From Cristatella mucedo (taxonomy: Eukaryota > Bryozoa > Phylactolaemata > Cristatellidae): a stretch of DNA of 64,000 nt. The notes beneath the pieces were generated by a model. That model was not told where the DNA came from, searched no databases, and was given only the letters and a program-made list of their open reading frames with translations. Shown here piece by piece: positions 1 through 37,639 of the stretch. The stretch lies in NCBI GenBank assembly GCA_009760855.2, contig WPIO01000038.1, positions 1,884,501-1,948,500 of the forward strand. Reading direction: 5' to 3'. Every line of letters starts with the position of its first letter. Position 1 is the stretch's first letter. The translations under genes and the position numbers were made by a program.

Positions 1-395
1 GGTACTCAAGCCTCTAGGTAGAAGTCGTTTTTGTTCGTTCTGTCTGGTTTTGTCACCTTAAAAAGTGGGCGGCTTAACGACAGAATTCTGATGGTTTCTA
101 GGACAAGAACTGAATCATGTGGTATAAGTTAAGCTGGTCTGATGCTAATCGGTGGTGGGTATGGGGTTTAATGGACCGGAAGTCTTGTTAGCCTAGCCGA
201 TGAGCTCTGAGACAGGGCTGTATATGCAGGCTTAATGGTAGATATTGGAGATGAGCAAGGTGACTCCAGGAAGAATGTTATCTTGCTGAAAAATGATACG
301 AAAAATATGAAATGGGTTGTCATAAGGGTTGCTAGCTTTGGTGCTGACTTAAGTAGGGGTTAAGGTAATGGCTGATGAGCAACTTGAGCATTTTG
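1..395. other. Intergenic, nothing recognised
   Basis: I see no coding match, repeat family or RNA gene in this stretch. Confidence 0.4.
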
Positions 396-715
396 GACGG
401 TGAATAATAATAATACACTTGATAAAGCGCCATCAGAGAACTCAATCTCATACATTTGTTGCAAAGGAAAATGCGATTGAAAGATGAGTGGTATCATGGT
501 TGATGAAACATGGTTAGGGGTGACAGGCACCGGGTCAGCATGCAGGTGTGGTTAGTGGCAGCATGCACAGTGTCAGCACAAGTACGTACATAAAAGGACG
601 AATCACGGGTACCCACTAAATGTTGTGAATGTGTTATGGCACTAAGGCTCTTAAAGAAATTAAGACTTCTGCGTTCTAATGGATTTACTCTGATGTAATT
701 GTAATAAATCACGCC
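396..715 (-). mobile_element. LINE family 1 (L2/CR1-type), 5'-truncated 3' end
   Basis: It begins with AATAATAATA, the reversed (ATT)n tail, followed by the family block (cttgataaagcgccatcagag, gcatgcacagtgtcagcac). It ends in the RT C-terminal region (reversed). Degenerate. Confidence 0.7.
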
Positions 716-739
716 TGTAAGTCCGCTAAGACCACATTA

Positions 740-1107
740 GTTTTAACGCATGAGTGTTTTGTGTGGAACATCCTCAGCCTAAGCGGCTTTCGATACGCAT
801 TCGGTAGCCAACAGACTTTATCTCGCGAAACAAAGAAAGTGAGAAACGTAGCTTGGGTCAGGAGAGCAGTTGAGGTAGTTAGTAGCATTGAGTCAGTAGC
901 ACAGGATTGCTGGAAAGGATATGCCATAGCCAAAAGCAGGTGAGTAGTTAGTGCTCAAGAATTGTGGAAGTGAGTTTCACAGTCTAGGAGAAGCAGAGCA
1001 AAAGGTTCTGTCGCCAACGGTCTTTAAGCAGAAGAATAGAACAGCTAGCTTGTTCAGCTGAGGGCACGAGGAGGCTGAAATCGATGCTGCCGTTCAGCTA
1101 GGTATGA
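740..1107 (-). mobile_element. LINE family 2 (ATTAC-tail), 5'-truncated copy
   Basis: It shares the block cagcctaagcggctttcg...agccaacagactt...caggagagcagttgagg with at least eight other copies. On the minus strand this is the C-terminal RT coding end plus 3' UTR. Confidence 0.7.
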
Positions 1108-1999
1108 ATCAGTCCTAATGTTTTATATCTTCACGTTTGCACTTAGTATAAAATTACTAGTTAAGTACTCCTTAATTAGTTTAACATGCTTTAGCATATT
1201 CAGTAAACCGTAGCCTATGAGCTGACTCGTGGAAACAGAAGCAAGCACCATCATCTGGCAGGGCTCAACCAGTGAGGGTACGTCAAATAGAGAATTCAGC
1301 ATGATTCGACCGGCAGAAATTTGATAGAGCCTCATTTACAAAGCTCTAAAGATTTTACGGTTCACAGACAACGTTTTTATCGGATAAGTATAAATTAAAT
1401 TACTGACATATTTAGATCCGGTATGGTCAGGTGTGCTGAAATTGGTAAGAGTATGAATATACACTTGAGTATATTCGGGCGAAAATATCCGATCAAGGGC
1501 ACACTGATATTTAATATTATTTGAAATTGCAGCCATTTAAGCTACGAGACAGCAAATTAGTTAATGTATGGGAGTTGGCACGTAGTGATAATTGAGTTAT
1601 TGGAACTATACTGAAATAATCAGAATGACAGGTAATTTCTATATAATGAATTTGTATTTGAATTGGAAAGTGGCAAGTGTCGTTAGCAAAATTGGCCGCT
1701 TGCTGTTGGAGTATCTCTTGTATATAAAATATATACGATCTCTGTAAATAAGAGCTTTCATGACGAATTCGAGCAGACTGCAATGGTTAAAAACTTAAGG
1801 ATAAATTGTACTCCAGTACCCATCATCATTGATCCCGAGGCATGAAAGAAAGAAACTCTTATAGGGTAACGCTAGTTATGCTGCGATAAGTTCTGAATTT
1901 TAGCCGGAAGAACCACTGCAACAGATCAAGTTTGTCCTTTAAGACCCAACTAATGTATTGTGAAGGCGGCTTATTTGCGAACGACGACCATTTAAGTTG
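1108..1999. other. AT-rich intergenic DNA
   Basis: No gene, RNA or repeat family recognised here. Confidence 0.35.
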
Positions 2000-2115
2000 A
2001 AACAAAATCATTTATTGTATAGCACCCTAAGAGAACCTAATCTCTATATACACGTTTTACATGTGCCGCTCCAGCAGGCTACGTCGGTGATCAAATGACC
2101 TTGGTCTCGCTCGTT
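2000..2115 (-). mobile_element. SINE family S1, degenerate copy
   Basis: It carries the reversed S1 tail (tatagcaccctaagagaacc, taatctctat) and a decayed tRNA-like head reaching about 2115. Confidence 0.5.
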
Positions 2116-2451
2116 AAATGCAAACCTGTAATTCCGTAATTCCTGGGCCAAACCGGTGCGATTCACTTTGGCGTTCACTCACTAAAGTGAAAAGGCTACA
2201 TTGTGCCGAGGAAGCTCTAGTGGCTACCGATTCTGGCACCGGAGCACATGAGCCGAAGCAAAGTCCGAAAGCGGTGCAATCGTGGAAAACGGCCGGTTGG
2301 GTGGACTTATGCACCGATCCTTTAATGTCTCTGAACACGTATTTCTCACGAGCTTTGGACAAAACGAGCAGATGAACTCTATAACAAGTCTTAGCTGTCT
2401 CATACTATAAAATTCGATGCATTTAATTCAGAGCTCCGAATTTGGTAAACT

Positions 2452-3318
2452 TGTACTCAGGCTAGGTTTGGATAGCTGGGACCGGACGGCTGAAATTAGG
2501 GTCACCGGCTAGGCCAGGGTCGGACCTATGGCATGGCCGGATTATGCGGTGACGCGAGGTCACTGGGGCTCTTGGGTAGGAGAATTTGGCCGAGTATGTC
2601 GTGGTGTTGGAGGCTCCCGGTCTCGCCGAGTTCCTGGATTCGTGCAGGCGTGCTCCGGTGATGCTGCCACGCACGCAAGGGAACGAGTACCCAAGGCCCG
2701 AGCGGAGCTGGATAGCTCGCTTGTTGTTGACCTCGTTGTTGACTTGTATATTCCGCGTTCCCCGTGTAGCGTGTTCGTGCCCCCCCCCCCCGTGTGTTGG
2801 CGTCTTTCGGTGGAAGCTTACGACTGTGGTAGTTGTCGACTCAGACTAGCCAGCAGTTACTCAGCGAGCCGGGTTTTGGACGGCTTACGCTCGTACTGTT
2901 GGATTCGGAGTCGGTACAACGACAGGACTGCAGAAGCCGACTGACCCCAACTAACACGTTTGTTCGCGCTTGCTGCGTCGTCTTGCGGCCCCATAAATAT
3001 AATTCATTTACAATTCATTTATATAGCGCCCTAAGAGAACTTAATCTCTATTCAGTCGCTTCACGTGTGCCTCGGGGCTCGAGCCTACGACCTCAGCTAG
3101 ACCTTGGTTGGGGCGAGCACCTTATCCGCTGGAATGGTGTACTGTGTATAGGACCCTCCCTGTAGATTTTCTTAGTTCCCCTGTTGTTATTGGCGCATGC
3201 GTTATTATAAAGAGGTTTACCCTGACGGCCGCTCGTCTTACCCTAGCGAGTGGCAGCGTGGCCGGATTATGGTGGGGTTTGGCGGGAATTAGCCACTGAC
3301 CCCTGGAACTCGGCTACA
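2452..3318 (+). mobile_element. Solo LTR copy 1 (with SINE insertion)
   Basis: It is homologous over its length to 4892-5632. Termini are TGTA...TACA and the flanks are AACT (2448-2451) and AACT (3319-3322), a 4-bp target duplication, so it is a solo LTR. A TATAAAG near 3207 suggests + orientation. It is 867 bp because an S1 SINE sits at about 2996-3137, absent from copy 2. The internal element and its class are unknown. Confidence 0.8.
2996..3137 (-). mobile_element. SINE family S1 inside LTR copy 1
   Basis: On the minus strand the head has the A-box-like and B-box-like segments (ggtcgtaggctcgagcccc) and the tail is the LINE family 1-like agagattaagttctcttagg. The equivalent site in LTR copy 2 is empty. 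Confidence 0.75.
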
Positions 3319-3884
3319 AACTGTAGTGTTTAGGAGAAGAGAGCGGAGAATAAGATGAATCCTCTAACCGAGACCCGAGTACAGAGTACAAAGACGAGCA
3401 GAATTGTGCGAGCCGACTTAACCAGGCAAGCGATTTCCCGTAAATGTTCATATTCGGTTTAAAAGGTAGAGTTCGGGCTCAAGAGCTTTTCTTTTCAAGG
3501 CGAACGGAAACTAAAAGAGAATCGACATTTTGTTCCTGAGAACTCTGATTGAGAGACAGAAATTCCGCCTACAAATAGATTTTCTAGTACGACTGCTGGA
3601 GAACCCTCCATGGCTGGTCACTACCACACGTTACTGCTTCGTGAATAATTCGCGTGTTCTAACCATTTTCTGACTGCCAAAATATGGCTGCAAAGTGTGA
3701 GCCATTGCCTGAGCAGATCTTTGCGGTAGGTAGCATTACCTCAATCAGTTTTATAGAGTACATACTCATAATTAATCGGTTATTCGGCATGCTTCATGTG
3801 CGCAATGACGAATCGTCTCTATACGTTTTACGTTCGACGAAGTGCTCCATTACAGTTGCATTAGACGGACGTCCGAACCATCTT
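3319..3884. other. Intergenic, nothing recognised
   Basis: Short open frames only, with no recognisable protein. Confidence 0.35.
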
Positions 3885-4010
3885 AGCAACAATTGTATTG
3901 CGTTTGCATAGCGTCCTCAGAGAACTCATTCTTTTTAGGTATTTTAAATATGCTATCAATCAAGCATGACCATATAGCTAGTGATCATGGGCAGTGTCAA
4001 AAAGCATGTA
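3885..4010 (-). mobile_element. LINE family 1, 3'-end fragment
   Basis: It has the block gcatagcgtcctcagagaact followed by the diverged 3' UTR (caatcaagcatgaccatata). Confidence 0.55.
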
Positions 4011-4737
4011 TGTGCCTCAACCCTAACCGGAGAACTAGGACTCCACACACGCCAACTACGTCTAGCTCGCACCGGCAAATCCTTATGCCGAGACCACGTG
4101 CAAGCGCGCACACACAAAACACAAAATGCCAGCTCGGGCGCGATACGACCGTATTCGGTGGAGTCCACCGAATCCTCCTAGCGCGCTGTCTCGTCCTGTT
4201 CCGTCAATCGCCGGCGAACAGCCCGCCATCCTCCCTCGCTTTCAGAGAAACGAGTCCGACGGCGTCGAAGCGAAGCCGGAGAGAGAAGCCGAACAAAAGA
4301 CCAAGAGCGAGCGTCGCTCGACTCTTAAAATACCTAGCTGAGACGATGGGGAAAGAGCTTGGTGGTATTAGGCCCGACACCATGGCCCATAACGGTAAGG
4401 AATTAATACCGGCACTTGGCCATTGGAATGTCCCCTCTGTCCAACTTGAATGGCGAATGGGTTCCAGGCGATTCTTTTTGGACAGGGTGATGGCGGGGGT
4501 TGACAGGCCAGCCAACATCAATCAGCAGCTCCCGTGGGTATCGGATCAATTCTAAAGGCCGAATCGCCACCGCTGGTCAGAGAACTTCCTGGCTTGCTCT
4601 TAAGCTCTTGCTCTGTAACCGCACTGACGCTCCTCTCTGGCTCACTGCTTCAGGACAAAGGAGTTAATGCCCGCCGCCGAAAAGCTCTTGTTCGCGCTAA
4701 AATTCAGCCAAGGCCTGCAAGGCGATACATATGTATG
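4011..4737. other. Intergenic, GC-richer, nothing recognised
   Basis: A 220-codon open frame (3893-4555) runs across this stretch but has no family resemblance and starts inside a LINE fragment. I do not call it a gene. Confidence 0.35.
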
Positions 4738-4891
4738 TTAAAAGTAGAGGCAGCTGTCTAAAACTACACCTAAATTTTGAGCACGCGGTGGTAGTCGCAC
4801 AACAGTATCGCCTATTAGAAGAGCAAAGCCTTTTAATCCAGCCACACGCTTAGGGTGTCCTATGAGCAGCAGTTCGGTTTTATCGTCATTT
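4738..4891 (-). mobile_element. LINE reverse transcriptase fragment, downstream half (split by LTR copy 2)
   Basis: The minus strand encodes DDKTELLLIG...NLGVVLDS, the conserved C-terminal RT block of L2/CR1-type elements. It is cut off at 4891, exactly where LTR copy 2 starts. Confidence 0.75.
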
Positions 4892-5632
4892 TGTACCCAG
4901 GCTAGGTTCGGTTGGCTGAGACAGGACGGCTGTAATGTTGTAAGGGTCACCGGCTTAGCCGGGGTCTGACCTACGGCAATGACTGACGACTGCTGACTAC
5001 TGACCTACGTGCGGTGACGAGGGGTCACCGGGGCTCTTGGGTAGGATAAGTTGGCCGAGTAAGTCGTGGTGTTGGAGGCTCCCGGTCTTGCCGAGTTGTG
5101 CACCTGGATGGTTGCATGCGTGCTCCGGCGATGCGGCCACGCACGCAAATCAACGAGTGCCAAGGCCCGAGCGGAGCTGGATAGCACGCTCGTTGTTGTG
5201 ACTTGTATATTCCGCGTTCCCCGTGTAGCGTGTTCGTGACCCCCCCCCCGTGTGTTGGTGTCTTTCGGTGGAAGCTCTCGACTGTGGTGGACGTCGACTC
5301 CGACTAGCCAAGCAGTTACTCAACCAGCCGGGTCTTTAACGGCATCCGCTCGTAGTGTTGGATTCGGAGTCGGTACAACGGCTGGACTGCGGAAGCCGAC
5401 TGACCAACTAACACGTTTGTTCGCACTTGCTTCGTCGTCTTGCGCCCCTATAGTGTACTGTGTTTGGGACCCGCCCTGTAGACTTGTTTAGTCCCCCTGT
5501 TGTTGTTGGCGCATTCGTTATTATAAAGACGTTTAACCTGACGGCTGCCCGTCTTACCCTAGCTCAGCGGCAGGACGAGCGCCTGTCGGGGCTTGGCGGG
5601 ATTTAGCCTCTGACCCCAGGAACTCGGCTACA
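4892..5632 (+). mobile_element. Solo LTR copy 2
   Basis: 741 bp, TGTA...TACA termini, flanked by ATTT at 4888-4891 and ATTT at 5633-5636. It is inserted in a LINE RT fragment on the opposite strand. It contains a C homopolymer (about 5240-5249) also present in copy 1. Confidence 0.82.
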
Positions 5633-5710
5633 ATTTAGTATCAAGAAGTTTTCCGACATTCAGGATCGAATTTCGGCAAGGCAAGCATTCAGTTTCTCTG
5701 CTGCTGCAGC
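5633..5710 (-). mobile_element. LINE reverse transcriptase fragment, upstream half
   Basis: The minus strand reads CLAEIRS, a stop where W is usual, then MSENFLILN, the RT segment that normally precedes DDKTE. It continues in frame into 4738-4891 if the LTR and one ATTT copy are ignored. Confidence 0.7.
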
Positions 5711-6080
5711 AGATTCCGATGGTTTGAATGACACATACATTATAATCATGCTAGTGGTATTGTCAGCACGAATAAGAACACCGAAGATGAATCGTACGAC
5801 TCAGAAAATGCTGTGCGGAATAGGCGAGTTTGTATCTTGTCTAGCTTAGCTAACTTTGTAAGTTAATCTATATGCGTACCATAACGTAAACATAAATAAA
5901 CATGCCTCGAAGATAAAAGCATCGAAACCATTATAAATCTCAGAGTGCTATAAAATGGCCGCTAAACGAACATTAAGGCCATAAACGGCTGTGGGCCATA
6001 AATCAGCCACAGTGGCAGACCTCAAGCTCCTATTAATTGCTTAACTAATCATTAGGAGCACGCAGCCTATCAGTAACCGA
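5711..6080. other. Intergenic, nothing recognised
   Basis: No coding or repeat match seen. Confidence 0.35.
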
Positions 6081-6440
6081 AATGTAATGTAATGTATCTC
6101 CGTCAGTAACTCCACAAAGTCATAAAGACCATGTGGGTGTTACGCAGGAGAGTTTTGTATAGCGCACTCACAGCCTAAGCGGCTTTCGGTACGCATTCGG
6201 TAGCCAACAGACTTCGTCTCACGCAACAAAGGGAAAGTGGGAAGCATAGCAGAGTCAGGAGAGCAGTTGAGGTAGTGAGTAGCATAGAAGTAGCAGTTCA
6301 GGACCGCTGAAAAAGATGTGCCATAGTCGGCAGTTGGAGAGTAGTTGTCGTTTCGTAAGAATTGTGGAAGCGAGTTCCACAGTCTAGGACCTGCAGAGCT
6401 AAAGCTTCTGTCGCCAACTGTCTTTAACCGAAGAAGCCAA
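6081..6440 (-). mobile_element. LINE family 2, 3' part with (ATTAC)n tail
   Basis: The reversed tail aatgtaatgtaatgtatctc is followed by gtaactccacaaagtcataa, gggtgttacgcaggagagtt and the shared RT C-terminal block. Confidence 0.75.
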
Positions 6441-7577
6441 AGATGCGCTTAAGGGGGAGGATAATGTGGTGGCGTTCGGTAACAGCTACGCCAGACCTCA
6501 GCGTCAGAGCTATTCAACTAGCTACCGTCGTATGCGGTCATATTTTAGTGAAAAGAAGAAGCTTGATATAAATCGCTTGTGGGTCGGCACTCCGGCACGA
6601 GCCGGTACCCCCAAATCTGGCATTGACGAAAAACGATCCCTCTATATCTCACAGATCTACTGGATCACTTTTCTTAGCAACGTGTAAGTCGGCTGTACTA
6701 TTTTAGATTCGTGATATAAAAGGTGAAATTAGAGCGTGAAAATGCCAAGGCCTTCTCAGCAGCAGTAGCACAGCTACAATGACGCTTCGATTGAGCAAAT
6801 ACTTAGCACGTGCGCTCGCGTTTGAGTGCGTGCGTGCGTGCACACCCACGCATGTGCATGCGCTCGTGTGCGCGAGTGCGAGTGTATAATGCGTGACTAA
6901 TAGAAGTTAAACAGTTAGGCCTGGAAGCCAACTTCTGCTATCAGAAGCCCACCAATATGTAAGGTGTGAGCTCACATACGTAGGTGAGATGGACTTCTCA
7001 AGGAGCATTTAAGAAGTAAAATCCATTCCGAATTAAAAGTGTGCTTATATTCAAAAAAGGCCTGTATCAGGCGTGCTGACATCTGAGTCTAATGTAATTC
7101 TTGCATTTCTTGAAGTATCTTCTAACTAAAACCTAAATTGGGTTTGGCTGAATCTATAGTTGAATTTATACGGTAATAACTCAGCCTCTGATCTACTCAA
7201 AATACGCCCCAGCTTAATATAACAAATATCCGGTGGCCTCTGTTTGAACCCGTGACCTGCAATACCAACAGGCTTCTAGCTATCGATGAAGCTAGAACTG
7301 CATCTCCATGTGTAATTCGAGAGCAAAAACGGGAATTTTTCGGAAAAAATGTATCCTTGATTCTGCAATGAATAATCAGCGGTCAATTCTTTTAAAATGA
7401 AACTGATGCTATACAATATAACTTTTTTCGAGTCTTGCAGTGGACAATCCCTTAGTGTCAACTGCAAGCGCAAGGTGATAGATAGCCATTCAGGTGTTCT
7501 GTCTTAACACAAAATTGGCTGTTGAATTAACTAACATAATTTGCATGGTAAATATCAATAAGAATAATGGGCCATTT
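6441..7577. other. Intergenic with a purine-pyrimidine alternating tract
   Basis: 6800-6885 is a (GTGC/CGTG)-rich alternating purine-pyrimidine stretch that could adopt Z-DNA. Otherwise nothing is recognised. Confidence 0.4.
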
Positions 7578-7690
7578 CGATAGCACCTCGAGAAAACTTA
7601 ATCTCTCAAAACACATTTCAATTTGCTGCAGGAGAACCTGCGCCAAAAAATCAGCACCATTCGCGGGGTATCTCACTTGAAAAAAGCAAA
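7578..7690 (-). mobile_element. SINE S1 / LINE 1 tail fragment
   Basis: The block atagcacctcgagaaaactt followed by aatctct matches the common 3' end. The rest is too diverged to assign. Confidence 0.4.
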
Positions 7691-7833
7691 AATTTATGCT
7701 TAGTGCTACATACTAGCTAAAGCAAGCGTACAGACACTCATGGTAGCCGGTTAGTAAGATATCTGGTTATATTATAAACGGTATATAGCGGATTTCATCT
7801 TTATGTATCTTGGTCTGTATCTATATCTTATCT

Positions 7834-7890
7834 CATGGTCTTTATGACTTCGTGGAGTTACTGACGGAGATACACTACATTACATTACAT
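7834..7890 (+). mobile_element. LINE family 2 extreme 3' end
   Basis: It has ggtctttatgacttcgtgga, then ggagatacactacattacat, the conserved last ~50 bases and ATTAC tail. Confidence 0.6.
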
Positions 7891-8154
7891 GTAGAACTAG
7901 GCTGATGAAACACTGCGCGTTCTGGCGACGCCTGAATTATCTTGAGTCAAAGCTAGCGACTTGCAGATGCAGCGCCGATACCCGCAGGTCTACGGACAGT
8001 AGCGGAACACTGCGGCAACGTATAGCGCCCGTCGAACTCCGTTTCCATTACGTAGACGAGTCTATTTGATGGAACTGAGGTTTAGAGGCATTCGACGAAG
8101 GCAGTAGTATGCAGCAACAACTCCGTGGTCTATGATAAATGAATAAATACTTAC

Positions 8155-8310
8155 TAGCTTATTTAATAGCCTCGTTTTTAAAGCGACAGAAGAGTCACAA
8201 CGTCTTTCACCACCGCTTGCAGCTGGCAATAAAGGATCGCCAACTGCAGAATTCAAACTCATGACCTCGGTCATGAACAGCGAGCACCTTACCCTTTTGG
8301 CTTAGACGAT
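8155..8310 (-). mobile_element. SINE family S2 (tRNA-derived)
   Basis: The reversed body (aatagcctcgt, cttgcagctggcaataaagg) and the reversed head (gaattcaaactcatgacctc) match other S2 copies. The B box is decayed. Confidence 0.6.
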
Positions 8311-8319
8311 AGTGACCAA

Positions 8320-8689
8320 CGAGACGGGCTTTTTAGCGTCTTAATTAACAATCGGCGTTTCGTACTTTCAGGTTTTCAGCACTTCACCTGAATAGAGACA
8401 AGTGATCGCATATACGTGTAGTGCTATCTCACTAGACATCTGAAACGATCTCGACGAGATAAATACATATACCACAGGAAGAGCAGACCTCCCTTCACTG
8501 TTGCAAGAGCAATTGCGACTTCTAGTTATCATGCTCAGTACTGGCATGGCCACAGCAATTCAGTCTTGTCTTCGTTTACTTCATCTACTCAGTTTGCGGG
8601 GCATTTTAGTCAAGCCAATGAGGCTAGGTGCTCGCTCTTCACGATCGAAATCGTGGTTTGTAATCCTGCATTAGGCGATCTTTTATTGT
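8320..8689. other. Intergenic, nothing recognised
   Basis: No coding or repeat match seen. Confidence 0.35.
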
Positions 8690-8756
8690 GAGCTGCAAGC
8701 AGTGGTGATAACCGTTAAGGCTCTTTTGCCACTATATAAATGAGGCTGTAGAATAC
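8690..8756 (+). mobile_element. SINE family S2, 3' body fragment
   Basis: It has agtggtgataaccgttaagg, then ttgccactatataaatgagg, the S2 body without the tRNA-like head. Confidence 0.6.
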
Positions 8757-9345
8757 CTTTTTATATCAAATATATTTTGTCAGTATACAATAAGTGAGGA
8801 TTACATTTAATCTAGCACTCGCCCTCATTCGACCAAAACAGCATAATATTTCCAAGCGATCACGAATCGCGTATCGGGGCAAGAATGTGAAAATTTTCAC
8901 TTCCGTGTCTTGCAGTGCTGCTACGCCTGGATGCTACTTGAGCGTATGCAATAACACTCGAAGCGGAACTCAAGACGAAAGCCAGATCCTTAGGTGAAGA
9001 GGGACTAGTGGGTCGCTCCTCTGGCTAGTATAATCGAACGGCTGATCTACGTATTAGCAGGGGTTAGAAACGGGAGCCTCACCCTTTAATCCTATCATCT
9101 GACGCAAGGAGAATTTCGGGAGCAGCTTCTGCTCTTCGACGTAAGTTTTTTGTGGGTACTTTCCCCCAATTACATTTTGATTGAAACTACGCCTAGCCGC
9201 ATATTGTTGAGCCCACGCCAGGTGAACTTTAGCGACCACAAATGAGGTTTAAGCACATACAAAGCAAAGCGGAACAGGAGAACTAAATGCAAAAGTGAGC
9301 AAGAGCAGCTGGGCGTGCTGAAGCCTCTTCGTCTTCGACGCCTCG
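8757..9345. other. Intergenic, nothing recognised
   Basis: Short frames only. Confidence 0.35.
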
Positions 9346-9362
9346 CCCCGCAGGCGAGGTTC

Positions 9363-9435
9363 ATTATCGCGTCTATTCTGTATATTTATATATTTTATAT
9401 TTTATATTATATATTTATATTATATTATTTGTATG

Positions 9436-9478
<43 letters not shown>

Positions 9479-9536
9479 TTATATTCTTTATTTTATATTC
9501 TATTTATATTTATATAGACGCGTCGTAGACGCGATA
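9363..9536. repeat. (TA)n tract flanked by inverted repeats
   Basis: An AT tract at about 9376-9520 is bounded on the left by ttatcgcgtctat and on the right by atagacgcg and agacgcgataa, its inverse. It could form a large cruciform. A small hairpin (cctcgcc/ggcgagg) lies just left at 9341-9359. Confidence 0.7.
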
Positions 9537-9918
9537 AGGAACTGAAGAGCAGTCGAATGCGTCCATGCAAATGAACGTAAATGTGAGCTGAACAGAGATA
9601 CGAATTTTTGGAGCATGTGTGCCGTGCGTGTCATGCCCAAGCCGATGTCTCGATGGGAAGCCTGCAAGCCCGGACGACTCCTTACTCGAAGGCTGGAAGA
9701 ACTTACACTACACCTGCTGGTCCTACCAATTGTGCTCGGCGGGTTAGGCTAAGATGCTTAGAGGGGGGCGTGGCAACCACTCGACTCCACCCTATCCCAC
9801 CAGCTTGGCTTTAATTGGTCAAGCACGTTGACTTGAGCTGCAAGCTGCAGCTGCAAGAACCCCCCTCCACCCGGCAAGCCAAGTCCTCCACGAATCCTGA
9901 TCCCCGGGAGCGTGACGC

Positions 9919-10391
9919 TTGCCCAGCAAGGCCCTGAGCCACGGCTTGGCTCCTTCGTACCTAGCTGAACTGCTGCATCAGTTTCAGCCGGTTCGCGCCC
10001 TCAGGTCCTGTGTGGACAACCAATTAGCTGTCCCATTCCTCCGCTTAAAGACAGTGGGCGACAGAAGCTTTAGCTCTGCAGGTCCTAGACTGTGGAACTC
10101 GCTTCCATAATTCTTACGCAACGACAACTACTCTCCTGCTGCCGACTGTGGCACATCCTTTTCAGCGGTCTTGAGCTGCTACTTCTATGCTACTCACTAC
10201 CTCAACTGCTCTCCTGACTCTGCTATGCTTCCCACTTTCTCTTTGTTGCATGAGACGAAGTCTGTTGGCTACCGAATGCGTACCGAAAGCCGCTTAGGCT
10301 GTGAGTGCGCTATACAAAACTCTCCTGTGTAACACGCACATGATCTTTATGGAGTTACATACGGAGATACATTACATTACATTACATTTGA
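9919..10391 (+). mobile_element. LINE family 2, 3' part, (ATTAC)n tail
   Basis: The + strand encodes LAPSYLAELLHQFQPVRALR and VGDRSFSSAGPRLWNSLP, the RT C-terminus, followed by the 3' UTR and an (ATTAC)n tail. 5'-truncated. Confidence 0.8.
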
Positions 10392-11594
10392 GAAGAGGAC
10401 AACGATGGGTCACTGACGTCAATGGTGGTCTGCAGCTGCTGATACAGTGGTTGAAGTGCGGCTACCATAGCGTCTCAACTGTACGATGGCATTGAGCATG
10501 CAACCGCTAACCATGCGACCGTGCTTCTTTTGCAGCCTATGTAAAGTGCATGGAAAGAGATCGAGCTCTATGAGGGCGCTATACAAATGTGTTTGTATTG
10601 TTATCACTATTATTTATTACGATCGCAGTGACTTTGTGCGTTCACGTGCGTTAGCCACAGAGAGCGAAAGTCAAAGCAGTAGCTAAGCCTAAAAAGAGGG
10701 CGTAAGCTGTGCGTATGGTGGAGGGTGGCCAGTCAACCTGTTCACCCTTGTTGTTGCTGAGAGCTCTCGTAGCCTTCGCGAGTTGCCCACACGGGCCGAC
10801 CTGGACGTGCAGTCCGTTCGTTAGCCCGGTTACAGCAGCAGTAACCCGCTCTGACGCGCTGAAGCGCCTAGAGGTATATCGCCGCCGCACAGGTCTATCC
10901 GGCTGGCCGCGTTCTCTCTGTCTCTCTCTCTCTCTCTCACGCACGCGCTCGCTGGAGCTCTTTACTGCTCGACCCCCTCTGCTCAGCTCATTAAGGAGTT
11001 GCCATCTACGAATGTGTATCGCTTAGCGGCGTTTCCGCTAAGCAATACAGCCCTTGTAATGCACTCGTGCCAACCACGAGACCTGTATGGCTGGCTACAG
11101 TGCGAGGACGTTGAGATGACCGGATCTGCTGAGCGAGAGCACACGGGTAAGGCAAGGAGGTCGGTCAGGTGGTGCGGTGCTAGCGAGTGAAGCCACCTGC
11201 AAGCGACTTTAACCCAAACTGAGGATCTTAGAGAACAGAGTTGAGAACCAGAGTTTTTAACGGAACAGGCTGCAGCAGGCGACAGTGCTGGCCCGTGGGG
11301 CGTAGACAGCGCGCGAACTCCGTAACTGCATTGCTAGTCCATAAAGTTATACGCCCCAGCTCAGCACCATCAATCCATACGAGAAAAACGAGTGTACAAA
11401 CAGGCAGCGCCGGACAAACGGTATCGCTTTCTGCTATGATTGACTTTCAGTGAGTCCATTATTAATCCTTGTAGTACCTGTTGGGCGGGGCATTTGCGGC
11501 CTGCCCTGCTCTGCTGTTGGGCTCTGCTGTTCAGAGCCGTCGCGTTCCCCCTGCGAGAGGCTCGAGCGGAGGTGCTCGGTGTCGGAGAGCTAGC
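10392..11594 (+). promoter_or_regulatory. GC-rich 5' flank of ATG7 (probable promoter and 5' UTR)
   Basis: It includes a LINE 1-like tail at about 10540-10610. From about 10640 the DNA is CpG-rich, with a (TC)n run at 10917-10939, up to the ATG7 start codon. A promoter is expected here, but I cannot place a start site or rule out a non-coding first exon. Confidence 0.35.

Positions 11595-37639
<26,045 letters not shown>

Noticed and set aside
3893-4555. 220-codon open frame
   Set aside because: It starts within a LINE fragment, has no recognisable domain, and overlaps other frames of similar length in GC-rich DNA.
11481-11594. Upstream in-frame extension of ATG7
   Set aside because: It opens with TTG and has no ATG. 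The family begins close to the LKFAPFSS segment, and the ATG at 11595 has a good context.
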